DNA of 64,000 nucleotides from a virus: positions 124,001 to 188,000 of IMG/VR virus record IMGVR_UViG_3300032236_002285; one strand, given 5' to 3'. Both the position numbers and the translations under genes were made by a program. Each line of letters starts with the position of its first letter. The first letter of the stretch is position 1. Positions 15,482 through 24,299 of the stretch are shown here, one piece after another. The notes under the pieces are model-generated. The model worked only from the letters and a program-made list of their open reading frames with translations. It had not been told where the DNA came from and did no database searches.

Positions 15482-15683
15482 AATCAATAATATCAGAAGA
15501 TTTAATAATTTCATCAGGAGCATTTTTTATTTCAGAATTTGGAACATTATGGCTAACTTTGTAAGAAACTTTAGATATTTTCTCAACAATTTTAACAGGA
15601 GTAATCATGTCATTGTACCAGTATTCTATAAGAACGATGTCACCTTCTTTATAAAACGATTTAAATTCTAATAAAAACTTCAT
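15471..15683 (-). CDS. Small leader-bearing SH3/KOW-like protein
   Basis: 70 aa. MKFLLEFKSFYKEG resembles the internal-protein leader ending in Glu. The rest (GDIVLIEYWYNDMITPVKIVEKI) looks like a small SH3-like barrel. Its ATG is 15 bases from the divergent ATG at 15699. Leader assignment is tentative because the barrel begins right after it. Confidence 0.5.
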   Translation of the reverse strand: MKFLLEFKSFYKEGDIVLIEYWYNDMITPVKIVEKISKVSYKVSHNVPNSEIKNAPDEIIKSSDIIDFSR

Positions 15684-15698
15684 AAAGTATATATAAAA
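15684..15698. promoter_or_regulatory. Shared divergent promoter (15 bases)
   Basis: AAAGTATATATAAAA is all that separates two divergent start codons. It reads as TTTATATATAC on the minus strand and GTATATATAAA on the plus strand, so both genes would use overlapping elements and leaderless transcripts. Confidence 0.5.
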
Positions 15699-16652
15699 AT
15701 GTCATTACTTATTTTTGATAAAGAAATGCTTGAGTTTCTGAATCTTGCTCAAAGAGATTCAATTATTGCTGCCTTGCTTTTACAAGGTAATTCATCACAT
15801 ATTAATGATGAAGGTAATTATATTAAAAGAGTTGATGATGAAATAGATGCTGTTTCATTTTTGCCTAAATCTAAGTATGAAAAAGTTGAGGATCCTTGGA
15901 ATCAAGGTCGTGTTAAAATAAAAGTAGGTAGATTTCTTAGAAAATTCCTAACTAGCTTTTCAATTAAAAACTGGACTATAAGTGACGCTATGATTGAAAG
16001 ATTTGTTAATCTTTACAAGTCTTACTTTTCAAGAGATATTTCTAAATTAAAGATTGTTGAGGGTAATGATATTCCTAAGTATTACTTAGAAGAAAATTAT
16101 CACACTTTTAATGGTAATACTGCTGGATCTCTTTGGAATTCTTGTATGAGACAAAGAGAAAGAAATAAGTTTATGAAACTTTATGCCATCAATCCAGAAA
16201 AAGTTAAAATGTTAATTTTCTTTTCTGATGATAATAAAGTAAGAGCAAGAGCACTTCTTTGGCAAGATGTTAAAGATCATAAGGATTCTATCAAAAGTTA
16301 TAAGTTCATGGATAGAATTTATTATGTATATGACCATGATATTAACTTCTTCAAAGATTGGGCTAAAGAAAATGGATATCTTTGTAAATGGGAGCAAAGT
16401 GCTAAAACTGAAATGTATTTTGATGATGGTAGTGGAAAATCAGTTACAAAAGATTTATATGTTGAGTTAGACTCTAATGGTTTACTTTACTTTCCTTACT
16501 TAGATACATTTAAGTTCTTTAATGATGGAAAAGGTAGATTTTCAAATTCACAATCATATAATTTTGACTATATTTTAGTTCAAAGTAATGGTGCTGTTGA
16601 AAGAGAACAAGAGCCTGAACAGGAATGGGATGAATCATATGATGAAGATTAA
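15699..16652 (+). CDS. Unknown protein, paralogue of the 45.7-47.2 kb gene
   Basis: 317 aa without a leader peptide. Residues about 100-280 align by eye with the second half of the protein at 45745-47154: FVNLYK, G-x-DI, SCM, RALLW, FMDRIY/FLDRVY, AKENG and FPYLDT-x-K-F/Y-FN occur in the same order. The C-terminal tail is acidic (EQEPEQEWDESYDED). The paralogue has a capsid-targeting-type leader and zinc-finger tail; this copy has neither. Function unknown. Confidence 0.65.
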   Translation: MSLLIFDKEMLEFLNLAQRDSIIAALLLQGNSSHINDEGNYIKRVDDEIDAVSFLPKSKYEKVEDPWNQGRVKIKVGRFLRKFLTSFSIKNWTISDAMIERFVNLYKSYFSRDISKLKIVEGNDIPKYYLEENYHTFNGNTAGSLWNSCMRQRERNKFMKLYAINPEKVKMLIFFSDDNKVRARALLWQDVKDHKDSIKSYKFMDRIYYVYDHDINFFKDWAKENGYLCKWEQSAKTEMYFDDGSGKSVTKDLYVELDSNGLLYFPYLDTFKFFNDGKGRFSNSQSYNFDYILVQSNGAVEREQEPEQEWDESYDED

Positions 16653-16653
16653 A

Positions 16654-16676
16654 AAAACCCACCTATTGGTGGGTTT
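16654..16676. terminator. Bidirectional intrinsic terminator
   Basis: AAACCCACC, loop TATT, GGTGGGTTT with A/T tails, between convergent genes ending at 16652 and 16682. Confidence 0.85.
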
Positions 16677-16681
16677 TTATT

Positions 16682-17437
16682 TTATATCTCTTTTTGTTCT
16701 GAACGATATTTATCGTACCTGTTTGCTATTTCAACCAAGAATTTATTTCTAACAATATCCTCATTGTTAAATTCAAACAAACATAGTTCATTCATACCAT
16801 CAACCATTTTAATAAAGTCATTATAACCTGAATCTCTCTTTTTAACATCATATTGTGATGTGTCTCCCATCATAACAGCTTTTGAATCTTGACCTAAACG
16901 AGTTACCCATAACATTAATTGTTTAATTGAAGCGTTCTGACACTCATCAAGAAGCATAATACAATTATCATAAGTAGAACCCCTCATATAAGCAAGTGGT
17001 TCAAACATTATCTCCTCAGTTGAAAATAAAAATTCAACCGTAGCTTTTCCCAATATTTTACAGAATGTTGTATAATATGATTGACGATATGGATCAATCT
17101 TTTCATTAACACTACCAGGAAGCGCTCCTAAGTTTTCACCTGATTCTTGAATTGGTTTGGTAATAATTATTTTTTCTATCTTTTTATCAGCTAAAAGAGC
17201 TAAAGCGGTGTAACAAGTTGTGTAGGTTTTTGATGTTCCAGCTGGTCCGTGGACTACGGTTAGTGTGTTGTTTCTAATTCCTTTGTAAAGTTCGTTTTGT
17301 TTATCACTTAGACGAACATTTGATTTTTGAAATTCCTCTTTAGTTAAAGAGTTCTTTTTTCTAAGGTTTTTCTTGTACTCAAATTCTTGAATTCCTTCTT
17401 GAACTTGGCTTCTTAATTCGCTTTTTTGCTTACTCAT
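16682..17437 (-). CDS. phoH: PhoH-family ATPase
   Basis: 251 aa, the usual size of phage PhoH. Walker A GPAGTSKT (64-71) and Walker B IMLLDECQN (about 158-166) are clear, as are the family-specific ITKP, LGALPGS and GDTSQYD segments. PhoH is an RNA/DNA helicase-like ATPase widespread in phages; its role in infection is not settled. The first 50 residues are charged (KQKSELRSQVQEG). A phage-type element (CAATATATAAG) lies 18 bases upstream. Confidence 0.92.
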   Translation of the reverse strand: MSKQKSELRSQVQEGIQEFEYKKNLRKKNSLTKEEFQKSNVRLSDKQNELYKGIRNNTLTVVHGPAGTSKTYTTCYTALALLADKKIEKIIITKPIQESGENLGALPGSVNEKIDPYRQSYYTTFCKILGKATVEFLFSTEEIMFEPLAYMRGSTYDNCIMLLDECQNASIKQLMLWVTRLGQDSKAVMMGDTSQYDVKKRDSGYNDFIKMVDGMNELCLFEFNNEDIVRNKFLVEIANRYDKYRSEQKEI

Positions 17438-17455
17438 TTAGAAGATTATTTTCTC

Positions 17456-17467
17456 TTATATATTGAT
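17456..17467 (-). promoter_or_regulatory. Phage-type promoter for phoH
   Basis: Minus-strand TCAATATATAAG, about 18 bases before the ATG at 17437. Confidence 0.45.
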
Positions 17468-17508
17468 ATTTTTTACCGACCCTTTTCTATTTATAAGAGA
17501 TACTAAAA

Positions 17509-17520
17509 TTTAATATATAA
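17509..17520 (+). promoter_or_regulatory. Phage-type promoter (TTTAATATATAA)
   Basis: Exact consensus 22 bases before GTG at 17543; starts the transcript carrying the 1715-aa adhesin. Confidence 0.65.
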
Positions 17521-17542
17521 GTCAAACATTACTCTAAAGGAA

Positions 17543-17758
17543 GTGAAAAAGGAGGATGACTTAATTTATGACCTGATTTTCTCAGAAAAAGAAAAATTCA
17601 AAATAGACATATCTGAATATATTGCGGATATATATACCTATGAAGAGTTTATAGAGAAAATAAAAAAGATTTTAAAAAAATCAAAGGTCACTATTGTAAG
17701 TAGCAGTACTTTAATGAGTAGTAAAACCGTAGTTTGGGAGTTAAAAGTTAAAAAATAA
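17543..17758 (+). CDS. Small unknown protein ahead of the adhesin
   Basis: 71 aa from GTG (MKKEDDLIYDLIFSEKEK). Charged, helical N-terminal half, then a short beta-like C-terminus. AAAGGAAG just upstream is one of the few purine-rich, ribosome-site-like stretches in the window. It is followed three bases later by the giant gene, so the pair is one operon. It may be a chaperone or cap for the adhesin, but only position supports that. Confidence 0.55.
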   Translation: MKKEDDLIYDLIFSEKEKFKIDISEYIADIYTYEEFIEKIKKILKKSKVTIVSSSTLMSSKTVVWELKVKK

Positions 17759-17761
17759 AAT

Positions 17762-20700
17762 ATGTGGACATACAATAGTGATTACAATAAATGGTTTGCC
17801 AACGATGATTCAATATCTAAAAATGATTTTGATTATCTAAAACAAGAATTAAAAGCTACTAGATATTATTCTAGAATTCTAAGTGGCGCCACATACTTAC
17901 CAGTAAACGATCTTACCAATATCTATGATATTTTAGGTGATTATCAGTCAAGAGATTGGTATGTAAGTGCTGATCCTACTACTGGATCTCTTTATAGTGT
18001 TACTGCTATACCACCTCAACATGCTACTTCAATTGATTATAATAGCTATAATGATTATTCAAAGTATTTAACAGAATATGGTTTAACATTAAAGAATTTA
18101 TTTACTCCTTATAGATTGATAAAAGATGCTTCAAAAAACTTTTATTATGTAGATGTTGCTACAACTGAATCAATTGACCTTACTGCAATTACTAAAAACT
18201 ATACAATTGACAACATCTTACTAAAAGAAGGTCATCGTGTTTTAGTCAAAAACCAAGTAACAAATATTGTTTTATTATCAACAGCTGATCCAAATACTTA
18301 CTTTACTGGTAATTACACAATAGTTCAAGATTTGGGTGCTACCATTGAATATCAATATTATAATGAGCAGAATGGTATTTATAAGTATATAAATGGTAAT
18401 TTAGTAAGAGAAGCCGATTTAGATATTTATGATCAATGTGTTAGATATAGTGTTTCTGTTAAATTAGGTAATGTTAATGCTAATAAGCAATTTCATTTAT
18501 CAAGATTATTAAATGGTTACTATCCAACAACTCTTTTAGTACAACCAATCGAATTTATTGAAAGACATAACTGGATATTAAGAAATCGAGTTGATTATAA
18601 TAACTTATTTGAAATTAATTATTATGACATCATTAAACACGATTCGCAAACTTATAACTATCAAGGATTTACTTATAGTATTCCTGAAAGAGCTATAGCT
18701 ATTGGTGAATTTGGAGTTATCTTAAATACACAAGAAGGTAAATCAAACATAATAAAGAATAAATATAAAGTTAATTTAAGAGGTATTTCTCAAACAACAC
18801 AATATTATTGGATTTGTGGTGATGAAAATACGCTTTTAAGAGTTAGGAAGCACGATTTCTTTATTGATAGAATACTACTTGAAGACATACCTACAACATT
18901 ACCTCAGTTGATTAAAACAAATTTAAGCTCTGTTTCTTTCTTTGATGATTTGAATGGTGTTTGTGTTGGTGAGTTAAATAGTGTTTTTTATACTAAAAAT
19001 GGTGGTTTCCTTTGGGAAAGAATAGAGGTTTCTGACTTTAGTGAATACAACTATAATAAAGTTTTATACTCAACAAATTCAAGTTTTTATGTTGCTGGTA
19101 ACACCGGCGTTTTAATTGAATTTGTTAATAGTATATCTGGTTGGACTGCTTATAAAAGAAGAGTCTCTAAGATTGAGGATGCTGTTGATGAGTACTTATT
19201 GGTTGAAAATATCAATGATTTGTATAAAACTAAAACTTCTTCTTGGAACATTAGTTACAATTATTATACACAATCCATACCAGCTGATAAAGAATTGCTT
19301 TTCTTAGTTACTAATAACAATAATATTATAGCTTATGATATTAATAATTCATTTTCTCAAATAGGTTCAGATTTTATTTACTTTGACTTTGGTCAAAAAT
19401 ATGGCGATATTAGAAATATTACACAAAAACAAAATAGCAATATTTTTTATTTTACAGGTGTTGACTCAGTTAGTGGACATGATGGTATATTTTCTTTTGA
19501 TATAAATAACTTTAGTACTTTAGGTACTGGTAGCTCTTATTCAAATACTACTATTGGTGATACTGGTGCTACTTTTGAATATACTGGTTATGTAAATCAA
19601 ATATTTGATTATAGTGGTAATGAAATGTTAATTTGTGGTAATACATCTTTATTGGGTGTCTCTACTTATTCTACTTTAAACTTTCAATCTCTTGATACGA
19701 CATTTGAAGATAAGTTAAAATCTAAAATGTTGGTTGTTGATTATGATATTGCTTCTAAGTTGAACTTCTTTACTGATGCTGGTGATTATAGATTACCTAA
19801 CTCAATTACATTTAGTAGTGTTATAAGTTCTAATATTGGTTTTAGTCCTATACAACATAATCAAACATCAACAAATAATGGTACATATTCAGAAACAAAC
19901 TGGATTACATATTGGACAGATACTCAAAAAACATTTGAATATTTTACTAATACACCTATGGATAATTCAAAGGTAGTTCTAATGTCAACTACTTTTTCAT
20001 ATAGTTCTATTAGTGCTTCTAGTTCATTTACAAGTAATTTTATTACATCATCAGCTTCACTTGTTTCCTTATTAGGACCAACCGTTTTATATTCTACACA
20101 AAGTAGATTTGATTCTACTGGAATGCCTGCTATATCAGCACCATCTGGCTCTTATAAGCTTTTTATTTATGATTATTTATTAGTTTATAAAGTAAATACT
20201 AATTACCCAGTTAATGTTGGTGATGTTATGGCTTTTGAAAGTGATGTTGTTAGTGCTCAACTTGTTGTTAACAAAATAGTTACTATATCCACATATAAGT
20301 ATATTTATATGTATAACGATTTTAATGAAAATATAATTACGGATCTTCAACTAACATCGAATAATATAACATTAACTAACTTAAACACATATACAACGGC
20401 TGATGACTTAAAATATAGATTTAATATTCATCCTATTTCAAATGCTTATAGAATGGATTATTTAGATTCTTATGGTAATATTACATCATCAGCTTCAAAT
20501 GTTTTTCAACTAAGTGGTGTTTTCAATAATCTAACATCTTATTATAATTTACAAACATCTGTTAATCTTGGTTCTACTCAGTCTAATATGATTTATACAT
20601 CAGGTTTCTTGAAATTTGGTTATTCGCCTACATATAACTTAATGGATTATCTAACAGGTTTGAATAATCCTAATGATGTTAATCCTAGATTTTATGCTAC

Positions 20701-22909
20701 TAAAGAATATTTAGCAATGCCTGTCTATAAAGGAATACCTTTGGGTAGCTTGACTGCTTCAAATGCTTATATAGATTATAATGGTATGACCGCTTCTTAC
20801 GATTTAAATTCACAGGGTAATAAAATTTTATTTGGTACAGGTCTTAAACTTGAATACGATACTATATTTATTAATACTTTTGTTGATGTTGTTATTCACG
20901 GTTCATCTGATTATACAACCGAGAAATTGCTTGTATTGAATAAATACTATGATTCTATAAATAATGCTTATGTTATTGAGTTTCATAAAAGATTAAATTT
21001 CTCTTTAGGTGATTCCATTATTGGAAATGGTGGTTCACTAGATATTATATCTAGAAGAACGTTAGCTCAAATAAGTGATGATTTACAAGAGTTAAATAAC
21101 ATCCAGAGAGCTAAGATGAAATCAAATTCTTGGCAAGGTCAAGGAGTATTTACTTATGACAATTATCAAAATGAATTAAATTTCAAAGTACCTACTGACT
21201 CATATACTAAAATTTTATTATCAGATTCTGATACGGTTCAACAATTATCAGCCGTTATTTATGTTGATTATAAGAATGAGTTAGCAATGAATATAACTAG
21301 ATTGGCTAAAGAATATAATGTACCTATTTTAAATACTATAAATTATACTAATAAGCTTTATATTTCTTGTTCTGAAAAACATGATTTAGTTACAGGAGAA
21401 GGTGTTGTTTTAAGTTTTATTGGTGGTACTGGTTCTTCACAAGAATTAAATCCTCAATATTTTGGTTATCATGTTATTACAAAAATAAATGATTATGACT
21501 TTTTAACAGATATCGACTATGGTATCACACCAAGTGTTGGTTCTGATATTGGTTATGTTACATATACAAAACAAGATCCTTTCTTAAATTATCAACCAAT
21601 TGACTTAATTGACTTAGGTGTTGATGCTAAGGGTAAAATAGCTTTAGAATTATCTATAGAAAATCTTAAATTAGCAAATAGTGTTTATAGTTTAATTAAT
21701 GTTGACTTTGAGAAATATAGATTTAGACTGATTGATGGTCTTAATATAGAAATTGTTAACCTTTATTATGCTTGGTTACTTGAGGCTGAATTATCTGGTG
21801 CTATTATTGGATTGAATAATAATGATTTAGTTTGGTATGATGGTACTTGGATATACGGTAGATGGTTTGGTGGTACTTGGCACTCTGGTGTTTGGATGGG
21901 TGGTGATTGGTATGGTGGTACTTGGAATGCTAATACGATTACTGATAAAATTTTAACGGTTGATGTTGATACAAAAACTATTAACTTTGAGCAATCTTTC
22001 TGGTATGATGGTAGATGGTATGATGGTACTTGGAATGCTGGTATTTGGAATAATGGTAGATGGTATGGTGGTACTTGGAGTAATGGTATGTGGCATAATG
22101 GTATTTGGAATGATGGTACTTGGAACAATGGACATTTCGAGGGTGGTATTTGGGTACTTGGTACTTGGAATAGTGGTGTATTTAGTTGTACTAATGAACC
22201 AGCTTATTGGTTAGATGGTAAATGGTATGGTGGTGATTTTGAAAATGGTATGTGGTATAATGGTTCTTGGGAACAAAGAAATGGTTTATCAAGATTTGGT
22301 ACTAAAGCTTATAACAGCAGAACAGCCAATTGGCAGTCTGGTAAGTGGATAAGCGGGTCTTTCTATTCAGCTATAGATACAGATGATAATGGAATTATTA
22401 TACCATCACTTGTAAATAAATATTCTATATGGAAAACAGGTCAATGGTTATCTGGTGAATGGTATGGTGGTATTGCTTATAATATGGATTTTAAAACTGG
22501 TACTTGGTATGGTGGTATATTAGAAGAAATTGAAGTTATAGAAATTGATTCTGTAAATAATACTATTACATTAAATGGTGAGTTTTATTTTAATATAGGA
22601 GATACTATTTATATAATTGACAATCAAATAGGTAATGCTAATTCATCTTTGGGTTCTGATTCAAATCCTGGTTCTTATCAAATTTTATACTCATCACAAG
22701 ATGCAACAAATAAGAAAACTATAGTTTATATTGATTATAATATAGTAGGGTTAACACAATCTTCTCCGGTTGATACTGGTTTAAGAGTTGTTTCTAAATT
22801 TAGTAATTTAAATTGGAAAGGTGGTATTTGGACAAATGGTATCTATGATAGTGGACTTTGGGAAGGTGGTATTTGGTATAACGGTGTGTTCAATGGAACT
22901 TGGACATAA
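17762..22909 (+). CDS. Giant virion adhesin/tail-fibre protein with WG repeats
   Basis: 1715 aa. Residues about 315-520 look like a beta-propeller of the BNR/YCF48 kind (IGEFGVILNT, WICGDENTLLRV, CVGELNSVFYTKNGGFLWERIEV, VAGNTGVLIEF). The middle is Ser/Thr/Asn/Tyr-rich beta structure. From about 1355 a run of short repeats W-x-x-G-x-W/F (WYDGTW, WFGGTWHSGVW, WYGGTWNAN...) forms a Trp/Gly beta-sheet array, interrupted and resumed to the C-terminus (FNGTWT). Composition, size and place before other fibre genes argue for a surface-exposed tail or baseplate fibre. Related repeats occur in the two giant minus-strand genes at 48.6-56.2 kb. Confidence 0.75.
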   Translation: MWTYNSDYNKWFANDDSISKNDFDYLKQELKATRYYSRILSGATYLPVNDLTNIYDILGDYQSRDWYVSADPTTGSLYSVTAIPPQHATSIDYNSYNDYSKYLTEYGLTLKNLFTPYRLIKDASKNFYYVDVATTESIDLTAITKNYTIDNILLKEGHRVLVKNQVTNIVLLSTADPNTYFTGNYTIVQDLGATIEYQYYNEQNGIYKYINGNLVREADLDIYDQCVRYSVSVKLGNVNANKQFHLSRLLNGYYPTTLLVQPIEFIERHNWILRNRVDYNNLFEINYYDIIKHDSQTYNYQGFTYSIPERAIAIGEFGVILNTQEGKSNIIKNKYKVNLRGISQTTQYYWICGDENTLLRVRKHDFFIDRILLEDIPTTLPQLIKTNLSSVSFFDDLNGVCVGELNSVFYTKNGGFLWERIEVSDFSEYNYNKVLYSTNSSFYVAGNTGVLIEFVNSISGWTAYKRRVSKIEDAVDEYLLVENINDLYKTKTSSWNISYNYYTQSIPADKELLFLVTNNNNIIAYDINNSFSQIGSDFIYFDFGQKYGDIRNITQKQNSNIFYFTGVDSVSGHDGIFSFDINNFSTLGTGSSYSNTTIGDTGATFEYTGYVNQIFDYSGNEMLICGNTSLLGVSTYSTLNFQSLDTTFEDKLKSKMLVVDYDIASKLNFFTDAGDYRLPNSITFSSVISSNIGFSPIQHNQTSTNNGTYSETNWITYWTDTQKTFEYFTNTPMDNSKVVLMSTTFSYSSISASSSFTSNFITSSASLVSLLGPTVLYSTQSRFDSTGMPAISAPSGSYKLFIYDYLLVYKVNTNYPVNVGDVMAFESDVVSAQLVVNKIVTISTYKYIYMYNDFNENIITDLQLTSNNITLTNLNTYTTADDLKYRFNIHPISNAYRMDYLDSYGNITSSASNVFQLSGVFNNLTSYYNLQTSVNLGSTQSNMIYTSGFLKFGYSPTYNLMDYLTGLNNPNDVNPRFYATKEYLAMPVYKGIPLGSLTASNAYIDYNGMTASYDLNSQGNKILFGTGLKLEYDTIFINTFVDVVIHGSSDYTTEKLLVLNKYYDSINNAYVIEFHKRLNFSLGDSIIGNGGSLDIISRRTLAQISDDLQELNNIQRAKMKSNSWQGQGVFTYDNYQNELNFKVPTDSYTKILLSDSDTVQQLSAVIYVDYKNELAMNITRLAKEYNVPILNTINYTNKLYISCSEKHDLVTGEGVVLSFIGGTGSSQELNPQYFGYHVITKINDYDFLTDIDYGITPSVGSDIGYVTYTKQDPFLNYQPIDLIDLGVDAKGKIALELSIENLKLANSVYSLINVDFEKYRFRLIDGLNIEIVNLYYAWLLEAELSGAIIGLNNNDLVWYDGTWIYGRWFGGTWHSGVWMGGDWYGGTWNANTITDKILTVDVDTKTINFEQSFWYDGRWYDGTWNAGIWNNGRWYGGTWSNGMWHNGIWNDGTWNNGHFEGGIWVLGTWNSGVFSCTNEPAYWLDGKWYGGDFENGMWYNGSWEQRNGLSRFGTKAYNSRTANWQSGKWISGSFYSAIDTDDNGIIIPSLVNKYSIWKTGQWLSGEWYGGIAYNMDFKTGTWYGGILEEIEVIEIDSVNNTITLNGEFYFNIGDTIYIIDNQIGNANSSLGSDSNPGSYQILYSSQDATNKKTIVYIDYNIVGLTQSSPVDTGLRVVSKFSNLNWKGGIWTNGIYDSGLWEGGIWYNGVFNGTWT
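21826..22275 (+). repeat. WG tandem repeat block (coding)
   Basis: About 20 degenerate repeats of W-x-x-G-x-W/F encoded by GGTGGTACTTGG/AATGGTATTTGG-like units. Two further short runs lie at about 22440-22515 and 22815-22905. It creates long spurious Pro/Ile-rich frames on the opposite strand. Confidence 0.85.
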
Positions 22910-22922
22910 TTTATAAATTAAA

Positions 22923-22933
22923 TTTAATATATA
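22923..22933 (+). promoter_or_regulatory. Phage-type promoter, close-spaced (TTTAATATATA)
   Basis: Exact consensus followed by CATT and the ATG at 22938. Confidence 0.65.
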
Positions 22934-22937
22934 CATT

Positions 22938-23327
22938 ATGATAAAGAAATATCTACAATTTATAAAAGAAGCTGATGAAACAACAGAGGCTCAACCTGCT
23001 GAAAAATATCAAGATACTGGTAAATATACTGAGCTAAAAGATGAGGTTAAATCAATGATTGAAAAAACCATTGAAAAGAATGGTGGTGAGTTCAAATCAT
23101 TTGTAGATAAATTTACAAAATCTCCAGAAGATACTAAGATTGAAGGATTTATTAACGATTCTGATATTTATGAATTTTATTTAAAATTCAGAAATGATAT
23201 TGATGAGTTATTAAATAATATTAAGTATTTTAATGAGGTTCCAAGTGACTCAAACACTTTTGGTCTTTATGACTATATCATACATGGAACTGAAAAAGCT
23301 GTATCAGAAATCGTTAAAGAGTTATAA
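22938..23327 (+). CDS. Small internal-head-protein candidate
   Basis: 129 aa. Leader MIKKYLQFIKEAD is close to T4's MKTYQEFIAEA, with the cut expected after E11. The mature part is acidic and helical (DTGKYTELKDEVKSM; DIYEFYLKFRNDIDELLN) with no enzyme motif, as in classic T4 internal proteins. It ends overlapping the convergent ATPase gene by 14 bases. Confidence 0.7.
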   Translation: MIKKYLQFIKEADETTEAQPAEKYQDTGKYTELKDEVKSMIEKTIEKNGGEFKSFVDKFTKSPEDTKIEGFINDSDIYEFYLKFRNDIDELLNNIKYFNEVPSDSNTFGLYDYIIHGTEKAVSEIVKEL

Positions 23328-23769
23328 ACTTCTTCTTTTCTTTTTTCTTTGTTTCTATAAATTCAATACCTTCAATACTTTTTACATTTTCACCTAATTC
23401 AAAGTGGTGTAGCGTATTTAATACTGATATAAATTTTATTTTTTTGTAGTCTTTTTCAATTTTAGCTAGTCTATCCAACATATTGATAAGTGTTTCACCA
23501 TCATAGTGGCAAACTAAATTTAACGGATCGATAACAACATAAGATAGTTTGTTTTGAAAAAGTCCACCGTGACTTAATATTTCAAATTCCAAATCAACTA
23601 AAAAAGAATTTTTAAAGGCAGTAACTTCTAAGTTTTTGTTTTTTAACTCTAACGACTTTATACTTTTATCAAAATCTAGCGCAAAGTATAAACATTTTTT
23701 ACTTAAATCTATTAGACTAAGTGCTTTAGAAGATTTTCCGGAATTAGATTCACCATGAATAACTACCAT
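23314..23769 (-). CDS. RecA-like P-loop ATPase
   Basis: 151 aa. Walker A GESNSGKSS is at 6-14 and a Walker B-like strand LSYVVIDP at about 75-82. Size and layout fit a single RecA-type ATPase core, as found in small phage recombination/replication helpers, but without DNA-binding modules. The last residues are Lys-rich (ETKKKEKKKF). It overlaps the upstream membrane-protein gene by seven bases, so they are co-translated. Confidence 0.65.
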   Translation of the reverse strand: MVVIHGESNSGKSSKALSLIDLSKKCLYFALDFDKSIKSLELKNKNLEVTAFKNSFLVDLEFEILSHGGLFQNKLSYVVIDPLNLVCHYDGETLINMLDRLAKIEKDYKKIKFISVLNTLHHFELGENVKSIEGIEFIETKKKEKKKFITL

Positions 23770-24206
23770 TTTATGTAATGTTTAACTATGTTATATGTGT
23801 TTTGATGTAAATAAAAGTGATTTACTATCAAATACAAATATAAACATAATCTACTTAATAAAAAAGTAAATGAGAATAATTTGTGAAGTATTGAAAACTT
23901 AAATGGTTTTAATATGATATTAAGCAAGTATGATATAGATAATACTACACCAAATAAATACCAACTAGTTGTAAAAAATCCACCTATAATCCAGAGTAAT
24001 TCAAATAAGCCAAGTATACCGATTGACTCTGATAAAGAATATTCAGTTTTACTTCTATATTCTTTTTTTGATGGTTTTTTACCGGTGATTTTTTCATATT
24101 TTTCTTTCCATTCACTTATTGAATAAATTTTTCTAAATTTTAGAATAATTGATAACACAGAAAGTAATACTAAAACGCCTATTAAATAATATATATTTCC
24201 TAGCAT
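23763..24206 (-). CDS. Membrane protein, three to four segments
   Basis: 147 aa. Hydrophobic stretches at about 4-22, 63-82, 84-100 and 108-130 separate a basic loop (RKIYSISEWKEKYEKITGKK). It has no signal-peptide cleavage site. It overlaps the ATPase gene downstream, suggesting the pair works together at the membrane. It could be a holin-like or inner-membrane modifier; no family recognised. Confidence 0.6.
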   Translation of the reverse strand: MLGNIYYLIGVLVLLSVLSIILKFRKIYSISEWKEKYEKITGKKPSKKEYRSKTEYSLSESIGILGLFELLWIIGGFFTTSWYLFGVVLSISYLLNIILKPFKFSILHKLFSFTFLLSRLCLYLYLIVNHFYLHQNTYNIVKHYIKW

Positions 24207-24263
24207 GATTATTATATTTATTAAATATCGATTGTTTCCTTTTAAGAAACAGAAGGTGTAAAT

Positions 24264-24274
24264 AATTATATATA
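24264..24274 (+). promoter_or_regulatory. Phage-type promoter, weaker match
   Basis: AATTATATATAG, about 25 bases before the ATG at 24300, in the 93-base gap between divergent genes. A small inverted repeat (GTTTC...GAAAC, 24234-24250) lies upstream of it. Confidence 0.4.
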
Positions 24275-24299
24275 GATAATAAAATTAATTGACAATTAA

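Noticed and set aside
21766-22214. Long frames on the minus strand and in another plus frame, rich in Pro/Ile or Met/Val
   Set aside because: They are shadows of the WG repeat DNA in the 1715-aa adhesin; their composition follows directly from the repeat.
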